Assembly: GCA_023662725.1 (NCBI GenBank)
Contig: JAMPIL010000006.1
Location: forward strand, 1 to 64,000
Origin: Ruminococcus flavefaciens
GTDB lineage: Bacteria > Bacillota > Clostridia > Oscillospirales > Ruminococcaceae
DNA: 64,000 nucleotides
Direction of reading: 5' to 3'
This document shows, in pieces, positions 50,374 through 58,538 of this stretch; the stretch's first letter is position 1; the number at the start of each line of letters is the position of its first letter. A model generated the notes under the pieces. That model saw only the letters and a program-made list of their open reading frames with translations. It searched no databases and had not been told where the DNA came from. The translations under genes and the position numbers were made by a program.

Positions 50374-51058
50374 TTTTATATCCAACTCCCCATACAGTTT
50401 TGATAAATTTTGGATTTCTCGGAGGTTCGCCAAGCTTTTCACGCAGTCTTGCAATATGAGCCATAACAGTATTATTGCTGTTGAGATACTTTTCCCCCCA
50501 TACTGCCTCGAATAATTCCTCTGACGTTACCACCTTTCCGTGTTTTTCACAGAGGTACCAAAGTATATCAAACTCGATCGGAGTAAGAGATAGTTCTTTG
50601 CCGTAAAGCTCGCATTTGTGCGTTTCATGGCAAATATACAATCCGCCTGAATCATAATACTCCACAGAATTTAAAACGTCCGCCATATTATAGCAAGTGT
50701 ACCTTCTTAGCTGAGTTTTCACTCTTGCGACAACCTCAAGAGGATTAAATGGTTTTGTGATATAATCATCTGCACCTATGGTAAGACCTGTTATTTTATC
50801 CAGATCATTAATTTTTGCTGTTAGCATAATAATCGGGAACATATATTTTTCACGTATTTTTTTACACAGATCAAATCCGTCCATATCCGGAAGCATAACA
50901 TCAAGCAGGGCAAGCTGAATAGTTTCCTTTTCGATCATATCAAGAGCCTGCTGCGCCGAATATGCTTTACAGATCGTATAGCTGTCATTTTTCAGATACA
51001 GCTCTACCAGATCGGCAATTTCTTTTTCATCATCAACGATCAAAATACTTTCTTTCAT
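50363..51058 (-). CDS. vanR: VanR-like response regulator (OmpR/PhoB type)
   Basis: The start is ATG 51058 after GGGTGG. The 231-residue protein has a receiver domain: ILIVDDEKEIADLVELYLKN (about 5-24), LLDVMLPDMDGFDL (phosphoacceptor Asp about 52) and TIGADDYITKPFNPLEVVAR. A winged-helix DNA-binding domain follows (LSLTPIEFDILWYLCEKHGK, NTVMAHIARLREKLGE). The receiver sequence closely follows VanR proteins. It should activate genes on phosphorylation by the kinase encoded next, with the nearby VanY gene a likely target. Confidence 0.92.
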   Translation of the reverse strand: MKESILIVDDEKEIADLVELYLKNDSYTICKAYSAQQALDMIEKETIQLALLDVMLPDMDGFDLCKKIREKYMFPIIMLTAKINDLDKITGLTIGADDYITKPFNPLEVVARVKTQLRRYTCYNMADVLNSVEYYDSGGLYICHETHKCELYGKELSLTPIEFDILWYLCEKHGKVVTSEELFEAVWGEKYLNSNNTVMAHIARLREKLGEPPRNPKFIKTVWGVGYKIDS

Positions 51059-51083
51059 GTAAACCACCCAGATTTTATTTTTT

Positions 51084-51115
51084 GCCTCTTCCCAGACTTA
51101 TGTTGGAGAAGAGGC
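51084..51115 (-). terminator. Hairpin between the U32 gene and vanR
   Basis: GCCTCTTC (51084-51091) pairs with GAAGAGGC (51108-51115). The T-run lies on the wrong side for the minus strand, so termination of the mltG operon here is likely but not strong. Confidence 0.5.
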
Positions 51116-51126
51116 ACATATAATCA

Positions 51127-52353
51127 TTATTTTTCAACCTGTTTTCTAATAACAGTTCCTTCAGGGAAGACGAGATTTGATGCAAATGAAAATTTCATCA
51201 TAGCATGATTTGCAGTTTCGATTTCATTTCCGTCCTCGTTAAAAATCTTATTCAGAATAAGTGTTACAGGTTTTTGTGATGGAGCAAGAAGTTCAACAGT
51301 ATCTCCGGCAAAAAATCTGTTGCGCTGAGTGCAGTAAACAGTACCGTTTTCGCATTTTTCAACAACAGCAACTACATCGTATTCCCTGATATATCCGCTG
51401 TTTTCGTAATACTGAGACTGTTCAGGAGTTCCGAAAAAGAAGCCGTTGCAGTATTTTCTGTGACTGACTTTATATACCTCGTCTCTTATCCAATCCGGAA
51501 GAACGAAATTATCAGGATTTTTATAATACTCGTCTACAGCCATACGGTAAGCATTTGTGACAACAGTAACATAGTATGCCGACTTAGCACGTCCCTCGAT
51601 TTTAAGGCTTGTTACTCCGGCAGCAGCAAGTTTGTCAATATGTTCTATCATGCACATATCCTTGGCATTGAGTATATAAGTTCCTTTTTCATCCTCAAAT
51701 ACAGGGAAGAATTCTCCAGGGCGCTTTTCCTCTACAAGATGATATCCCCATCTGCATGGCTGAGCACATTCTCCACGATTTGCATCACGATTTACAAGAT
51801 ACTGCGAAAGCAGACATCGTCCCGAGAAAGAAACGCACATTGCTCCGTGAACGAATGCTTCAATATCCAGGTCGGGACTTGTTTTTGCTCTTATTTCGGC
51901 AATTTCATCAAGAGAAAGCTCTCTTGCGAGAACTATTCTCTTTGCACCCAGATCATAAAGTTCACGGGCAGTAACATAATTAACAATTCCTGTCTGAGTT
52001 GAAATATGGATCTCCATATCCGGAGCATATCGTTTTATGAGCATAAGCAGACCGATATCAGCAACAATAAGAGCGTCCACATTTGCTTCTACAGCTTCTT
52101 TGACAAACTGCTCAAAATAGGGAATCTCGTTATTTCTCGGCAAAGTATTGCAGGTAAGATAAACTTTTATGCCCTTTGCATGAGCAGCATTGACAGCCGA
52201 GATAAGTTGCTCAAAATCAAAATTAAGAGGTGAGGAGCGCATACCAAATTGCTTTCTTCCGAGATAAACTGCGTCTGCTCCGTAATTGATTGCGGCATTG
52301 AAACGTTCTTCATCTCCAGCCGGAGCCAGAACCTCGAGTTTATTAATATTCAT
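51127..52353 (-). CDS. U32-family peptidase-like protein
   Basis: The start is ATG 52353, 7 nt after GGAGGG and overlapping mltG by 11 bp. The 408-residue protein has LEVLAPAGDEERFNAAINYG (about 6-25), a TIM-barrel-like body, the U32 signature EAFVHGAMCVSFSGRCLLS (about 169-187), the Cys pair CAQPCRWGY and a small C-terminal beta domain. U32 proteins of this type act in tRNA or rRNA hydroxylation (YrrN/YrrO, TrhP, RlhA) rather than as true proteases. Adjacency to mltG agrees with the yrr gene order in Bacilli. Confidence 0.9.
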   Translation of the reverse strand: MNINKLEVLAPAGDEERFNAAINYGADAVYLGRKQFGMRSSPLNFDFEQLISAVNAAHAKGIKVYLTCNTLPRNNEIPYFEQFVKEAVEANVDALIVADIGLLMLIKRYAPDMEIHISTQTGIVNYVTARELYDLGAKRIVLARELSLDEIAEIRAKTSPDLDIEAFVHGAMCVSFSGRCLLSQYLVNRDANRGECAQPCRWGYHLVEEKRPGEFFPVFEDEKGTYILNAKDMCMIEHIDKLAAAGVTSLKIEGRAKSAYYVTVVTNAYRMAVDEYYKNPDNFVLPDWIRDEVYKVSHRKYCNGFFFGTPEQSQYYENSGYIREYDVVAVVEKCENGTVYCTQRNRFFAGDTVELLAPSQKPVTLILNKIFNEDGNEIETANHAMMKFSFASNLVFPEGTVIRKQVEK

Positions 52354-53803
52354 AGCCGTTTCCCTCCTGTTCAGCAGCTTCAGAGGAAGCCAGATACGCA
52401 TCTATTTCCTCTTCAATACAAGCTTGATTTGCTTCATGTTCTTCAAGAGTTTCAGCAAACTTGGTTTGTCCTGTGTAGATATTGGCAATGAAATAATAAT
52501 AAGTGGTCGGGAAGTTTTCCAAAACTGCGTCGATAGCTTCAAGTCCGGGATTACAGATAGCTCCGGGAGGAAGTCCGGTTCCTTCATAAGTATCGTAAGC
52601 GTCTATTATAGTTTTGTCATAAACGTCCATATTCGGCTTGATAACGTTATTTGCATAATTTGAAGTTGGGTCGGACTGTAAGCGTGGAAATTTATCCTTA
52701 TTATTGAGTCTGTTCCAGAAAACGGAAGCTACAGTTATCATGGTATCGGTTGTAGCGGCTTCCTTCTGAACGATGGAAGCAAAAGTTATAAGTTCATCAA
52801 GAGAAAGATTGAGCGACTCCATTTTAGCGTAACGTTCTTCTGTCATTTTCTGCTCAAAGTTAAGATATATCTTCTGGCAGACTTTCTCAGGATCCATATC
52901 TTCATAGAAGAAATAGGTATCAGGGAAAACATATCCCTCCATACGCATAAATTTCAGGCTTGAATTAACGGGGAGTCTTTCTTCAAAAGCGAATCCGTAT
53001 CCTCCGGCATTAAAATTGAAAATGAAATCATCTTTAGAGCATACGCCTTTTTCTTCAAGAATTGCACCGGCATCAAGGAGAGTGATACCTTCGGGGAAAG
53101 TTACCTCAACAATTTCTTTATTCTCTATTTCATCTGTTGTCAGATTTTGGATAATGGTCTCGTAAGCCATATTCGGGCGGATAAAATGTTCGCCCGCAAT
53201 ATAGGAAGAATCCGCCTTTCTCAAGCGTGAGAATATAACGAAAAATTTTGGTGATTTGATAATGCCTTCGTCTTTAAGCATCTGAGCGATATCTTCTGTG
53301 GTAGAACCGTCTTCAATGATGATAAGTTTTGTTGTGTCGCCTTTTCCGATACCGAGCATATCTTTTCCGAAGCCTATTATGACCATTGAAAGAATAATTG
53401 AAACAGCAAAAATAAGCGTTGTTAAAATCAAAACTCCAGGCAGACGATTTCCTTTTTTCTTTCGCTTTTTCTTCTTTTTGGGTGCATTGACTCTTTCAGC
53501 AGGTCTTATATTTGGTTGTTCATTATAAAATTCAGGTTCAGGATTGTGGAAATAGTCATTAATATTATCCATTTTATCATTTTGCGAAAAAATTTCATCG
53601 GGGGAGGAATCATTTTCCGGAAAAATCTGCGGCTGAGCTTCATGTTCCGGTATAATTTCATTTGGAATATCATTTTCAGAAGCCAATTCATCGGCAAGAA
53701 TCGCCTCCGAATTTGTAGTTTTCTCGTCAGGAACAGGACGATTTTTTTTATCATCATCAAGTTCTTTTAGAATATCATTTATAAGATCATCGTTATTCTG
53801 CAT
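52343..53803 (-). CDS. mltG: Endolytic murein transglycosylase MltG
   Basis: The 486-residue protein has a long acidic cytoplasmic region (about 1-105) and a basic KKKKKRKKKGNR stop. One transmembrane helix (about 124-146) leads to a LysM-like segment (LIIIEDGSTTEDIAQMLKDE) and the YceG catalytic domain with ITFASIVQKEAATTDTMITV (catalytic Glu in the QKEA box) and LPPGAICNPGLEAIDAVLEN near the end. It cuts nascent glycan strands to set their length. The C-terminus is extended by about 30 acidic residues. Its ATG is 11 bp inside the preceding gene's 3' end. Confidence 0.94.
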   Translation of the reverse strand: MQNNDDLINDILKELDDDKKNRPVPDEKTTNSEAILADELASENDIPNEIIPEHEAQPQIFPENDSSPDEIFSQNDKMDNINDYFHNPEPEFYNEQPNIRPAERVNAPKKKKKRKKKGNRLPGVLILTTLIFAVSIILSMVIIGFGKDMLGIGKGDTTKLIIIEDGSTTEDIAQMLKDEGIIKSPKFFVIFSRLRKADSSYIAGEHFIRPNMAYETIIQNLTTDEIENKEIVEVTFPEGITLLDAGAILEEKGVCSKDDFIFNFNAGGYGFAFEERLPVNSSLKFMRMEGYVFPDTYFFYEDMDPEKVCQKIYLNFEQKMTEERYAKMESLNLSLDELITFASIVQKEAATTDTMITVASVFWNRLNNKDKFPRLQSDPTSNYANNVIKPNMDVYDKTIIDAYDTYEGTGLPPGAICNPGLEAIDAVLENFPTTYYYFIANIYTGQTKFAETLEEHEANQACIEEEIDAYLASSEAAEQEGNGYEY

Positions 53804-54356
53804 TACAGAACACCGTCCTTTCTTCTGTTATAATTAAATCGACTTTAAGATCATGCTGTGAAAGCGGGAGTTTTTGAGTAATAAGTTTTTCGTACGAAAG
53901 TGCAATTTTACATATATCCGGATTTTTTTCAAAAAATCGGTCATAAAATCCGCCGCCGTAACCAAGCCGTCCGCCATTTTCCGTGAATGCAAGTCCCGGA
54001 ACGATACAGACTGTATCAGGAGTTATTTCGGGTTCGGGAAGAGAAAGATCGGGTTCAAAGATACCAAACGTTCCCGTATGAAGTTCATTGATATTTTTCA
54101 CGATATGGAATGTCATAATGCCGTTCTCACGACATTTCGGAAATGCGATCCTGATCTTTTTTTCAAGAAGCAGTTCGGTGAGTTTCCATGTATCGATCTC
54201 CGAACGGAACGAAGCGTAAAGGAGTATACAGTCTGCTTTTATAACTCTGCTGTCTTCTGCAACTCTGTTTGCTATAAGAGAATCTTTAGCGTACTTATCG
54301 ATAATATTGTCTCTGATTCGTGAAAAATCAGCTCTTAAGATTTTTTTTTCGTTCAT
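53793..54356 (-). CDS. 5-formyltetrahydrofolate cyclo-ligase
   Basis: The start is taken as ATG 54356 (MNEKKILRADFSRIRDNIID); a GTG at 54380 is also open. The 187-residue enzyme converts 5-formyl-THF to 5,10-methenyl-THF with ATP. ILLYASFRSEIDTWKLTELL (about 44-63), IAFPKCRENGIMTFHIV and the ATP-binding GGRLGYGGGFYDRFF (about 131-145) are diagnostic. It is encoded between the DJ-1-like gene and mltG with tight overlaps. Confidence 0.93.
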   Translation of the reverse strand: MNEKKILRADFSRIRDNIIDKYAKDSLIANRVAEDSRVIKADCILLYASFRSEIDTWKLTELLLEKKIRIAFPKCRENGIMTFHIVKNINELHTGTFGIFEPDLSLPEPEITPDTVCIVPGLAFTENGGRLGYGGGFYDRFFEKNPDICKIALSYEKLITQKLPLSQHDLKVDLIITEERTVFCNAE

Positions 54357-54357
54357 G

Positions 54358-54900
54358 TCAGTCACACATGATAGCTGCACGCTGTCTGTTGCTTTCAGCT
54401 TTTGAAACTACCTTTTCAACCAGTTTAAGACCAAATTCAATGGCCGTTCCGGCGCCTCTTGAGGTGATGAAAATTCCGTCCTCGGCAACGGCAGAATCAC
54501 CTATAACAGCGCATTCAAGCTGAGTTTCAAATCCTTCATAGCAAACGGCATTTTTACCTTTAAGCAGTCCTTTATGACCGAGTATTGAAGGAGCAGCACA
54601 AATTGCTCCGATAAATTTATTGTTTTCAACGCAGAAATCAATCGCTTTCTGAACATAATCCGAGTTTTCGAGATTAAGCGTTCCGGGCATACCTCCCGGA
54701 AGAACGATCATTTCCAGCTCGTCGTTCAGAGCAGCTTCCTGAGCAATAGTATCTGTAACAACGGTGATTCCATGAGAACTGGTTATAATATTATCGCCGA
54801 TGCCGACTGTAACAACTTTTTTTCCGCTTCTTCTGAGCAGATCGATCGGTGCTATAGCCTCTGTTTCCTCAAATCCATTTGCAAGAAAAATGTAAATCAT
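54358..54900 (-). CDS. DJ-1/PfpI-family protein
   Basis: The start is ATG 54900, 8 nt after AAAGGA. The 180-residue protein shows the DJ-1 fold: IFLANGFEETEAIAPIDLLR (about 4-23, with the conserved acidic residue), IVLPGGMPGTLNLE (about 65-78), the nucleophile elbow FIGAICAAPSILGHKGLL (Cys about 103) and TSRGAGTAIEFGLKLVEKVV. Members act as deglycases, chaperones or peptidases; which one applies here is not clear. It lies between DUF2156 and the folate cyclo-ligase. Confidence 0.9.
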   Translation of the reverse strand: MIYIFLANGFEETEAIAPIDLLRRSGKKVVTVGIGDNIITSSHGITVVTDTIAQEAALNDELEMIVLPGGMPGTLNLENSDYVQKAIDFCVENNKFIGAICAAPSILGHKGLLKGKNAVCYEGFETQLECAVIGDSAVAEDGIFITSRGAGTAIEFGLKLVEKVVSKAESNRQRAAIMCD

Positions 54901-54916
54901 AATAAAAATCCTTTCA

Positions 54917-55807
54917 TTATTTAAAAGTAACAATATGTTTTTTCAGAAGAAAAGCCGGCTGATAAGACAACTTGGCTTTACGCAGACCATCTATGCCGAG
55001 GTCTTCTTCACGATTTAAAAATTTAAATTCCGAAGCTTCTGTTTCTGCAAAGCGCTGATTTATTCCTGCATAGATTCCGTTAAAGTTTGTATCGGCTTTT
55101 TCGATATGAACACAGAAAGTATCAGAGCAAAGTTTTTCTCCTATTGTGACAGCGGCAGTTTGTCCGTTGATACGGATGATACCGCCTTTAAGATCAAGTT
55201 CATTAAAATAAGTAAAGTAGGTATTTATTGCGTACTGTTCGGCAACAAACGAATGATCGTTATAACCCTCCTTGCTGTTATAAGTCATAGTGCAGAAACT
55301 GATGCAGTCATCGAAATCCTTTTCAGAAACAGGGGAATAGATATAATCGTATTCGCTGAATCTTGCGAGATGATTTCTTTTGGCGTGATATTTTTTCCCT
55401 TTGAGCTGGATCAAATCTGATGAATTATAGATATAATCCGAACTGTCACGATCGAATTCACAGGTGAAACTATCAGGGAAAAGTTCATCAAGAAGTGCGA
55501 GCGACTTTTCTGTAACTCCGTTCAGGATAAGAGGTTTTCCAATCGAATCCGTGAAACGTCTAAGTTCGCCGAAAACATCCCGATAATCACCTTTGCCGGC
55601 AGGAAAAATGAAATGCGGAATATCATCACCAGAGCCGAAAGCTCCGCAGATATAAAAATCTTTATAAAATGAGATTTTTGAATCGGAAAGACGTTTCCAA
55701 GCCATATTATTGGCAAAACTGTATTCACATCCCATAAAATCCGATTGTGCAAGAGCAGAATTTATCCGTTTCTTATCAGTAATTTCAATATCCCTGAATT
55801 CGAGCAT
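54917..55807 (-). CDS. DUF2156-domain protein
   Basis: The 296-residue protein has the two-lobed GNAT-like layout of DUF2156: MLEFRDIEITDKKRINSALA at the start, then YEFANN-type YSFANNMAWKR (about 29-39), LKGKKYHAKRNHLARFSEYD (about 133-152) and KFLNREEDLGIDGLRKAKLS near the end. The same domain forms the aminoacyl-transfer part of MprF-type lysyl-phosphatidylglycerol synthases, but no flippase is attached, so the substrate is unknown. CAGGAGGAA precedes the ATG. Confidence 0.88.
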   Translation of the reverse strand: MLEFRDIEITDKKRINSALAQSDFMGCEYSFANNMAWKRLSDSKISFYKDFYICGAFGSGDDIPHFIFPAGKGDYRDVFGELRRFTDSIGKPLILNGVTEKSLALLDELFPDSFTCEFDRDSSDYIYNSSDLIQLKGKKYHAKRNHLARFSEYDYIYSPVSEKDFDDCISFCTMTYNSKEGYNDHSFVAEQYAINTYFTYFNELDLKGGIIRINGQTAAVTIGEKLCSDTFCVHIEKADTNFNGIYAGINQRFAETEASEFKFLNREEDLGIDGLRKAKLSYQPAFLLKKHIVTFK

Positions 55808-55820
55808 AGTTTCCTCCTGA

Positions 55821-56597
55821 TCAATATTTATTTTTCATAGAAGAAAAATAATCGACAATCTCATGCATTTTTCCACAAGACATCTTTCCCTCGGGACATT
55901 TTCCTGTAGCTACGCATGAAGGTCCGGCATGAGAAAAAATATTTGGAGCAACTTCCAGACATAAACGGAGCATTTCAACCGCAACTCCTCTTATTTCCCA
56001 CTGTGCTCTGTTGCAGCAGCGGTGACGAAAGAAATTGAACAGTGAACGCACATTCATTGTAACAACAATTTTGGTTTCACAGGCATTCGGAAGAAGAAAA
56101 CGTGCATCCTCGTTTGCAAGTTTGCGTGCTTTGGAAGAAGCGCTTTTTTCGTCAAGACCCTGAGCAATAAAATCTGATTTATGTTTTTCAGTGAGCATAT
56201 CTGCGATTTTGGCATAGCTTTCCGTTATTGTACGAATCACGTTGTCGTATTCCTGCTTTGCTTCAGGAAGTTCTTCAACAGACGGCGGAGTAACGAATTC
56301 AAAACCGTTTTCATTCACATACCGCTGGCTTTTCTGAGAATACGAAGCGATTCTGTGACGGACAAGCTGATGCGAGCAGGCACGGGAGATGCCTTCGATT
56401 CCAAAAGTGAAACTAACGTGTTCCATAACGCTTTCATGACCGATAGAAACGAGCATATTGATAAAATCTTTTATTTTTTCATCAGAAAGTCCCTCACGAA
56501 GCGAGCTGATATCGCTGCTTGAATAGCATAGTTTTGCAGCAGTTGCCGCAAGTTTTTCCGGTTCCGGCGTATGTTCAAGAAGAGTAACTTTTATCAT
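55821..56597 (-). CDS. thyX: Flavin-dependent thymidylate synthase
   Basis: The 258-residue enzyme methylates dUMP to dTMP using FAD, NADPH and methylene-THF. The ThyX signature RHRIASYSQKSQRYV (about 79-93) is present, as are HESVMEHVSFTFGIEGISRA (about 53-72), ARFLLPNACETKIVVTMNVR and FFRHRCCNRAQWEIRGVAVE (about 190-209). The C-terminal GPSCVATGKCPEGKMSCGKM is Cys-rich, typical of the Firmicute form. CTGGAGGT precedes the ATG. It starts the minus-strand run of genes down to the U32 gene. Confidence 0.95.
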   Translation of the reverse strand: MIKVTLLEHTPEPEKLAATAAKLCYSSSDISSLREGLSDEKIKDFINMLVSIGHESVMEHVSFTFGIEGISRACSHQLVRHRIASYSQKSQRYVNENGFEFVTPPSVEELPEAKQEYDNVIRTITESYAKIADMLTEKHKSDFIAQGLDEKSASSKARKLANEDARFLLPNACETKIVVTMNVRSLFNFFRHRCCNRAQWEIRGVAVEMLRLCLEVAPNIFSHAGPSCVATGKCPEGKMSCGKMHEIVDYFSSMKNKY

Positions 56598-56776
56598 AAA
56601 AATACCTCCAGTAAATTAAAAATAATCATTTTTATTTTACCATTTATCAGCCGTTAAGTCAAGGATTAGATAACATTATAGGAAAAATAATTTGAAAACT
56701 TGATTTTCACTTGTAATTATCTACAAGCTATGATATAATTGATAATAACAATATACAGGAGATACGAGGTGAAAAA

Positions 56777-57100
56777 ATGGCTTCCAGCAAAGATTATCTT
56801 GAATTTGTTTTAGAACAGCTTTCCGATTTGGACGGTGTTTCGCACAGAGCCATGATGGGTGAGTATATAATCTATTATCGAGGTAAAGTAGCCGGCGGAA
56901 TATATGATAACAGATTCCTTGTTAAACCGGTAGAAGCGGCTAAAAATATTATGCCTGATGCTCCGCATGAATTGCCATACAAAGGAGCAAAGGAAATGCT
57001 TCTGGTCGAAGATCTTGATAACAGAGAATTTCTGGCAGAATTGCTTGAATCAATGTATGACGAACTTCCTGAACCTAAGAAAAAGAAACCTAAAAAATAA
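56777..57100 (+). CDS. TfoX N-terminal domain protein
   Basis: The 107-residue protein matches the TfoX_N fold: DYLEFVLEQLSDLDGVSHRA (about 6-25), MMGEYIIYYRGKVAGGIYDN (about 26-45), RFLVKPVEAAKN and ending in a lysine-rich tail. In gamma-proteobacteria TfoX regulates competence, but single-domain Firmicute versions have no known role. ACGAGGTG precedes the ATG. The dockerin gene follows 20 bp later on the same strand, perhaps by read-through. Confidence 0.88.
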   Translation: MASSKDYLEFVLEQLSDLDGVSHRAMMGEYIIYYRGKVAGGIYDNRFLVKPVEAAKNIMPDAPHELPYKGAKEMLLVEDLDNREFLAELLESMYDELPEPKKKKPKK

Positions 57101-57120
57101 TCGGTTAAAAGGGGAATACT

Positions 57121-58359
57121 ATGAATAAGAAAATTTTTTCAGCAATTTTTGCAGGAATCATGACGTTTTCTGCAATACCAACAGCAGTTTCAGCCGAATC
57201 GCTGTCAGAAATAAAAGGCGATGTTAATTCAGACGGAGAATTTAATGTTTCAGACCTTGTTTTAATGCAAAGATGGCTTCTGAACGACAGCATAAAGCTT
57301 GAAAATTGGAGAATGGGTGATTTTTGTGAAGACGGAGTTCTTGATTCATTTGATTTTTGTCTCATGCGAAATGAACTGATCAGTAAAAATTCTGAAATTC
57401 AGGGAAGAAAAATCGAAGTTTCCAACATTGAGGAGCTTTTTGCCGCAGCGAGAAATGCTCAGCCGGGAGACACTATTTTAGTTGCACCAGGAACGTATGA
57501 TTACACCACATATCAGGGAGCGCAGAAAATTGACACATCTGCCGAGGGAACAAATGAAGCTCCGATAACTCTTACGGCAGCTGATCCGGAAAATCCTCCA
57601 GTCATCACAGGTACAACTGCGGAAAACGGCTATGTACTGCAAATAACCGGCGATTATTGGATAGTTGAGAATCTTATCATAACAACTTCGCAAAAGGGAA
57701 TAGTGCTTGATAATTCCAATCATACCATTATCCGAAATTGCGATATTGGAAATACTGGCTCGGAGGCAGTCGCACTTCGTGACGGAAGTTCCTATTGTCT
57801 TGTTCAGAACTGCCATATTCATGACAGCGGTCTTATTACCCCCGGTTACGGCGAGGGAGTTTATATCGGAAGCTCGTATACGGTTAGCGGATTTGATTAT
57901 AAATGCGACAATAATACAGTTGACGGATGCACGTTTAAAAATATTGCTGCCGAACATGTTGATGTAAAAGAATTTACGACAGGAACAGAAATTTTTAACT
58001 GTACTTTTTACGGCGACGGTATGAGCGGACAAAACTTCGCCGGAAGCTTTATCGACATTGCTGGAAATGAATGCTACGTTCATGATAATATTGGTTACAG
58101 AAATAATAATTCCCAAATAGTCGCAGCATTCGAGATACACGATCAGGCAGACGGTTGGGGCTATCATAACAGGTTTGAAAATAATACCCTTTATATGGAC
58201 AGAGAATACGGTGAAATTGATACAAGCCGCAGAATGTATGTTGTTGACGGCTGGTTCAGCGACTTTACAGTTAAAAATAATCTTGTGGATTACGGAAGCG
58301 GTCTTGAAAAAGCTCTGCCCGAGCATTATAATTCCGACTATGCAACATTTGAGGACTAA
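57121..58359 (+). CDS. Secreted right-handed beta-helix protein with N-terminal dockerin
   Basis: The 412-residue protein has a signal peptide (about 1-25), then immediately a dockerin (about 32-92: GDVNSDGEFNVSDLVLMQRW and GDFCEDGVLDSFDFCLMRNE), and then a right-handed parallel beta-helix (about 98-400). Helix coils are visible as repeats: DYWIVENLIITTSQKGIVLD, NHTIIRNCDIGNTGSEAVAL and SYCLVQNCHIHDS. This resembles polysaccharide lyases of the PL6/PL9 or related beta-helix families; the catalytic residues are not assigned, so the substrate is open. Dockerins are usually C-terminal, so this N-terminal placement is unusual. AAAGGGG precedes the ATG. Confidence 0.88.
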   Translation: MNKKIFSAIFAGIMTFSAIPTAVSAESLSEIKGDVNSDGEFNVSDLVLMQRWLLNDSIKLENWRMGDFCEDGVLDSFDFCLMRNELISKNSEIQGRKIEVSNIEELFAAARNAQPGDTILVAPGTYDYTTYQGAQKIDTSAEGTNEAPITLTAADPENPPVITGTTAENGYVLQITGDYWIVENLIITTSQKGIVLDNSNHTIIRNCDIGNTGSEAVALRDGSSYCLVQNCHIHDSGLITPGYGEGVYIGSSYTVSGFDYKCDNNTVDGCTFKNIAAEHVDVKEFTTGTEIFNCTFYGDGMSGQNFAGSFIDIAGNECYVHDNIGYRNNNSQIVAAFEIHDQADGWGYHNRFENNTLYMDREYGEIDTSRRMYVVDGWFSDFTVKNNLVDYGSGLEKALPEHYNSDYATFED

Positions 58360-58439
58360 TGTAAACTCATGAAATATCGCCGTTTTATCCGACCGATAAT
58401 ATTTTTTATAAAAAATCAGGAAAAAAATTCCGTAAACAC

Positions 58440-58497
58440 TTGAAAAATTCTTAAAAATGGTGTAAAATAGTATTGAAGGTTGTTATTATATTAACAA
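58440..58497 (+). promoter_or_regulatory. pgk promoter with Rex-like operator
   Basis: TTGAAA (58440-58445), 17 bp, TAAAAT (58463-58468). Downstream, at 58480-58497, TTGTTA-N6-TAACAA matches the clostridial Rex operator TTGTTAA-N4-TTAACAA in all but one defined position. Its position over the start of transcription would allow repression when NAD+ is high relative to NADH. Rex itself is not in the window. Confidence 0.65.
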
Positions 58498-58538
58498 CGC
58501 TTAATAAAGTATCTTAATAACGAAAGGATGTCATACCA

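Noticed and set aside
50374-50454. Extended N-terminus of the VanS-like kinase inside vanR
   Set aside because: It would overlap vanR by 92 bp; a TTG at 50373 with GGGGAG upstream gives the usual short overlap.
57478-58326. 282-aa minus-strand frame opposite the beta-helix protein
   Set aside because: Its Ile/Cys-rich composition mirrors the beta-helix repeats on the coding strand; the plus-strand protein has a signal peptide and dockerin.
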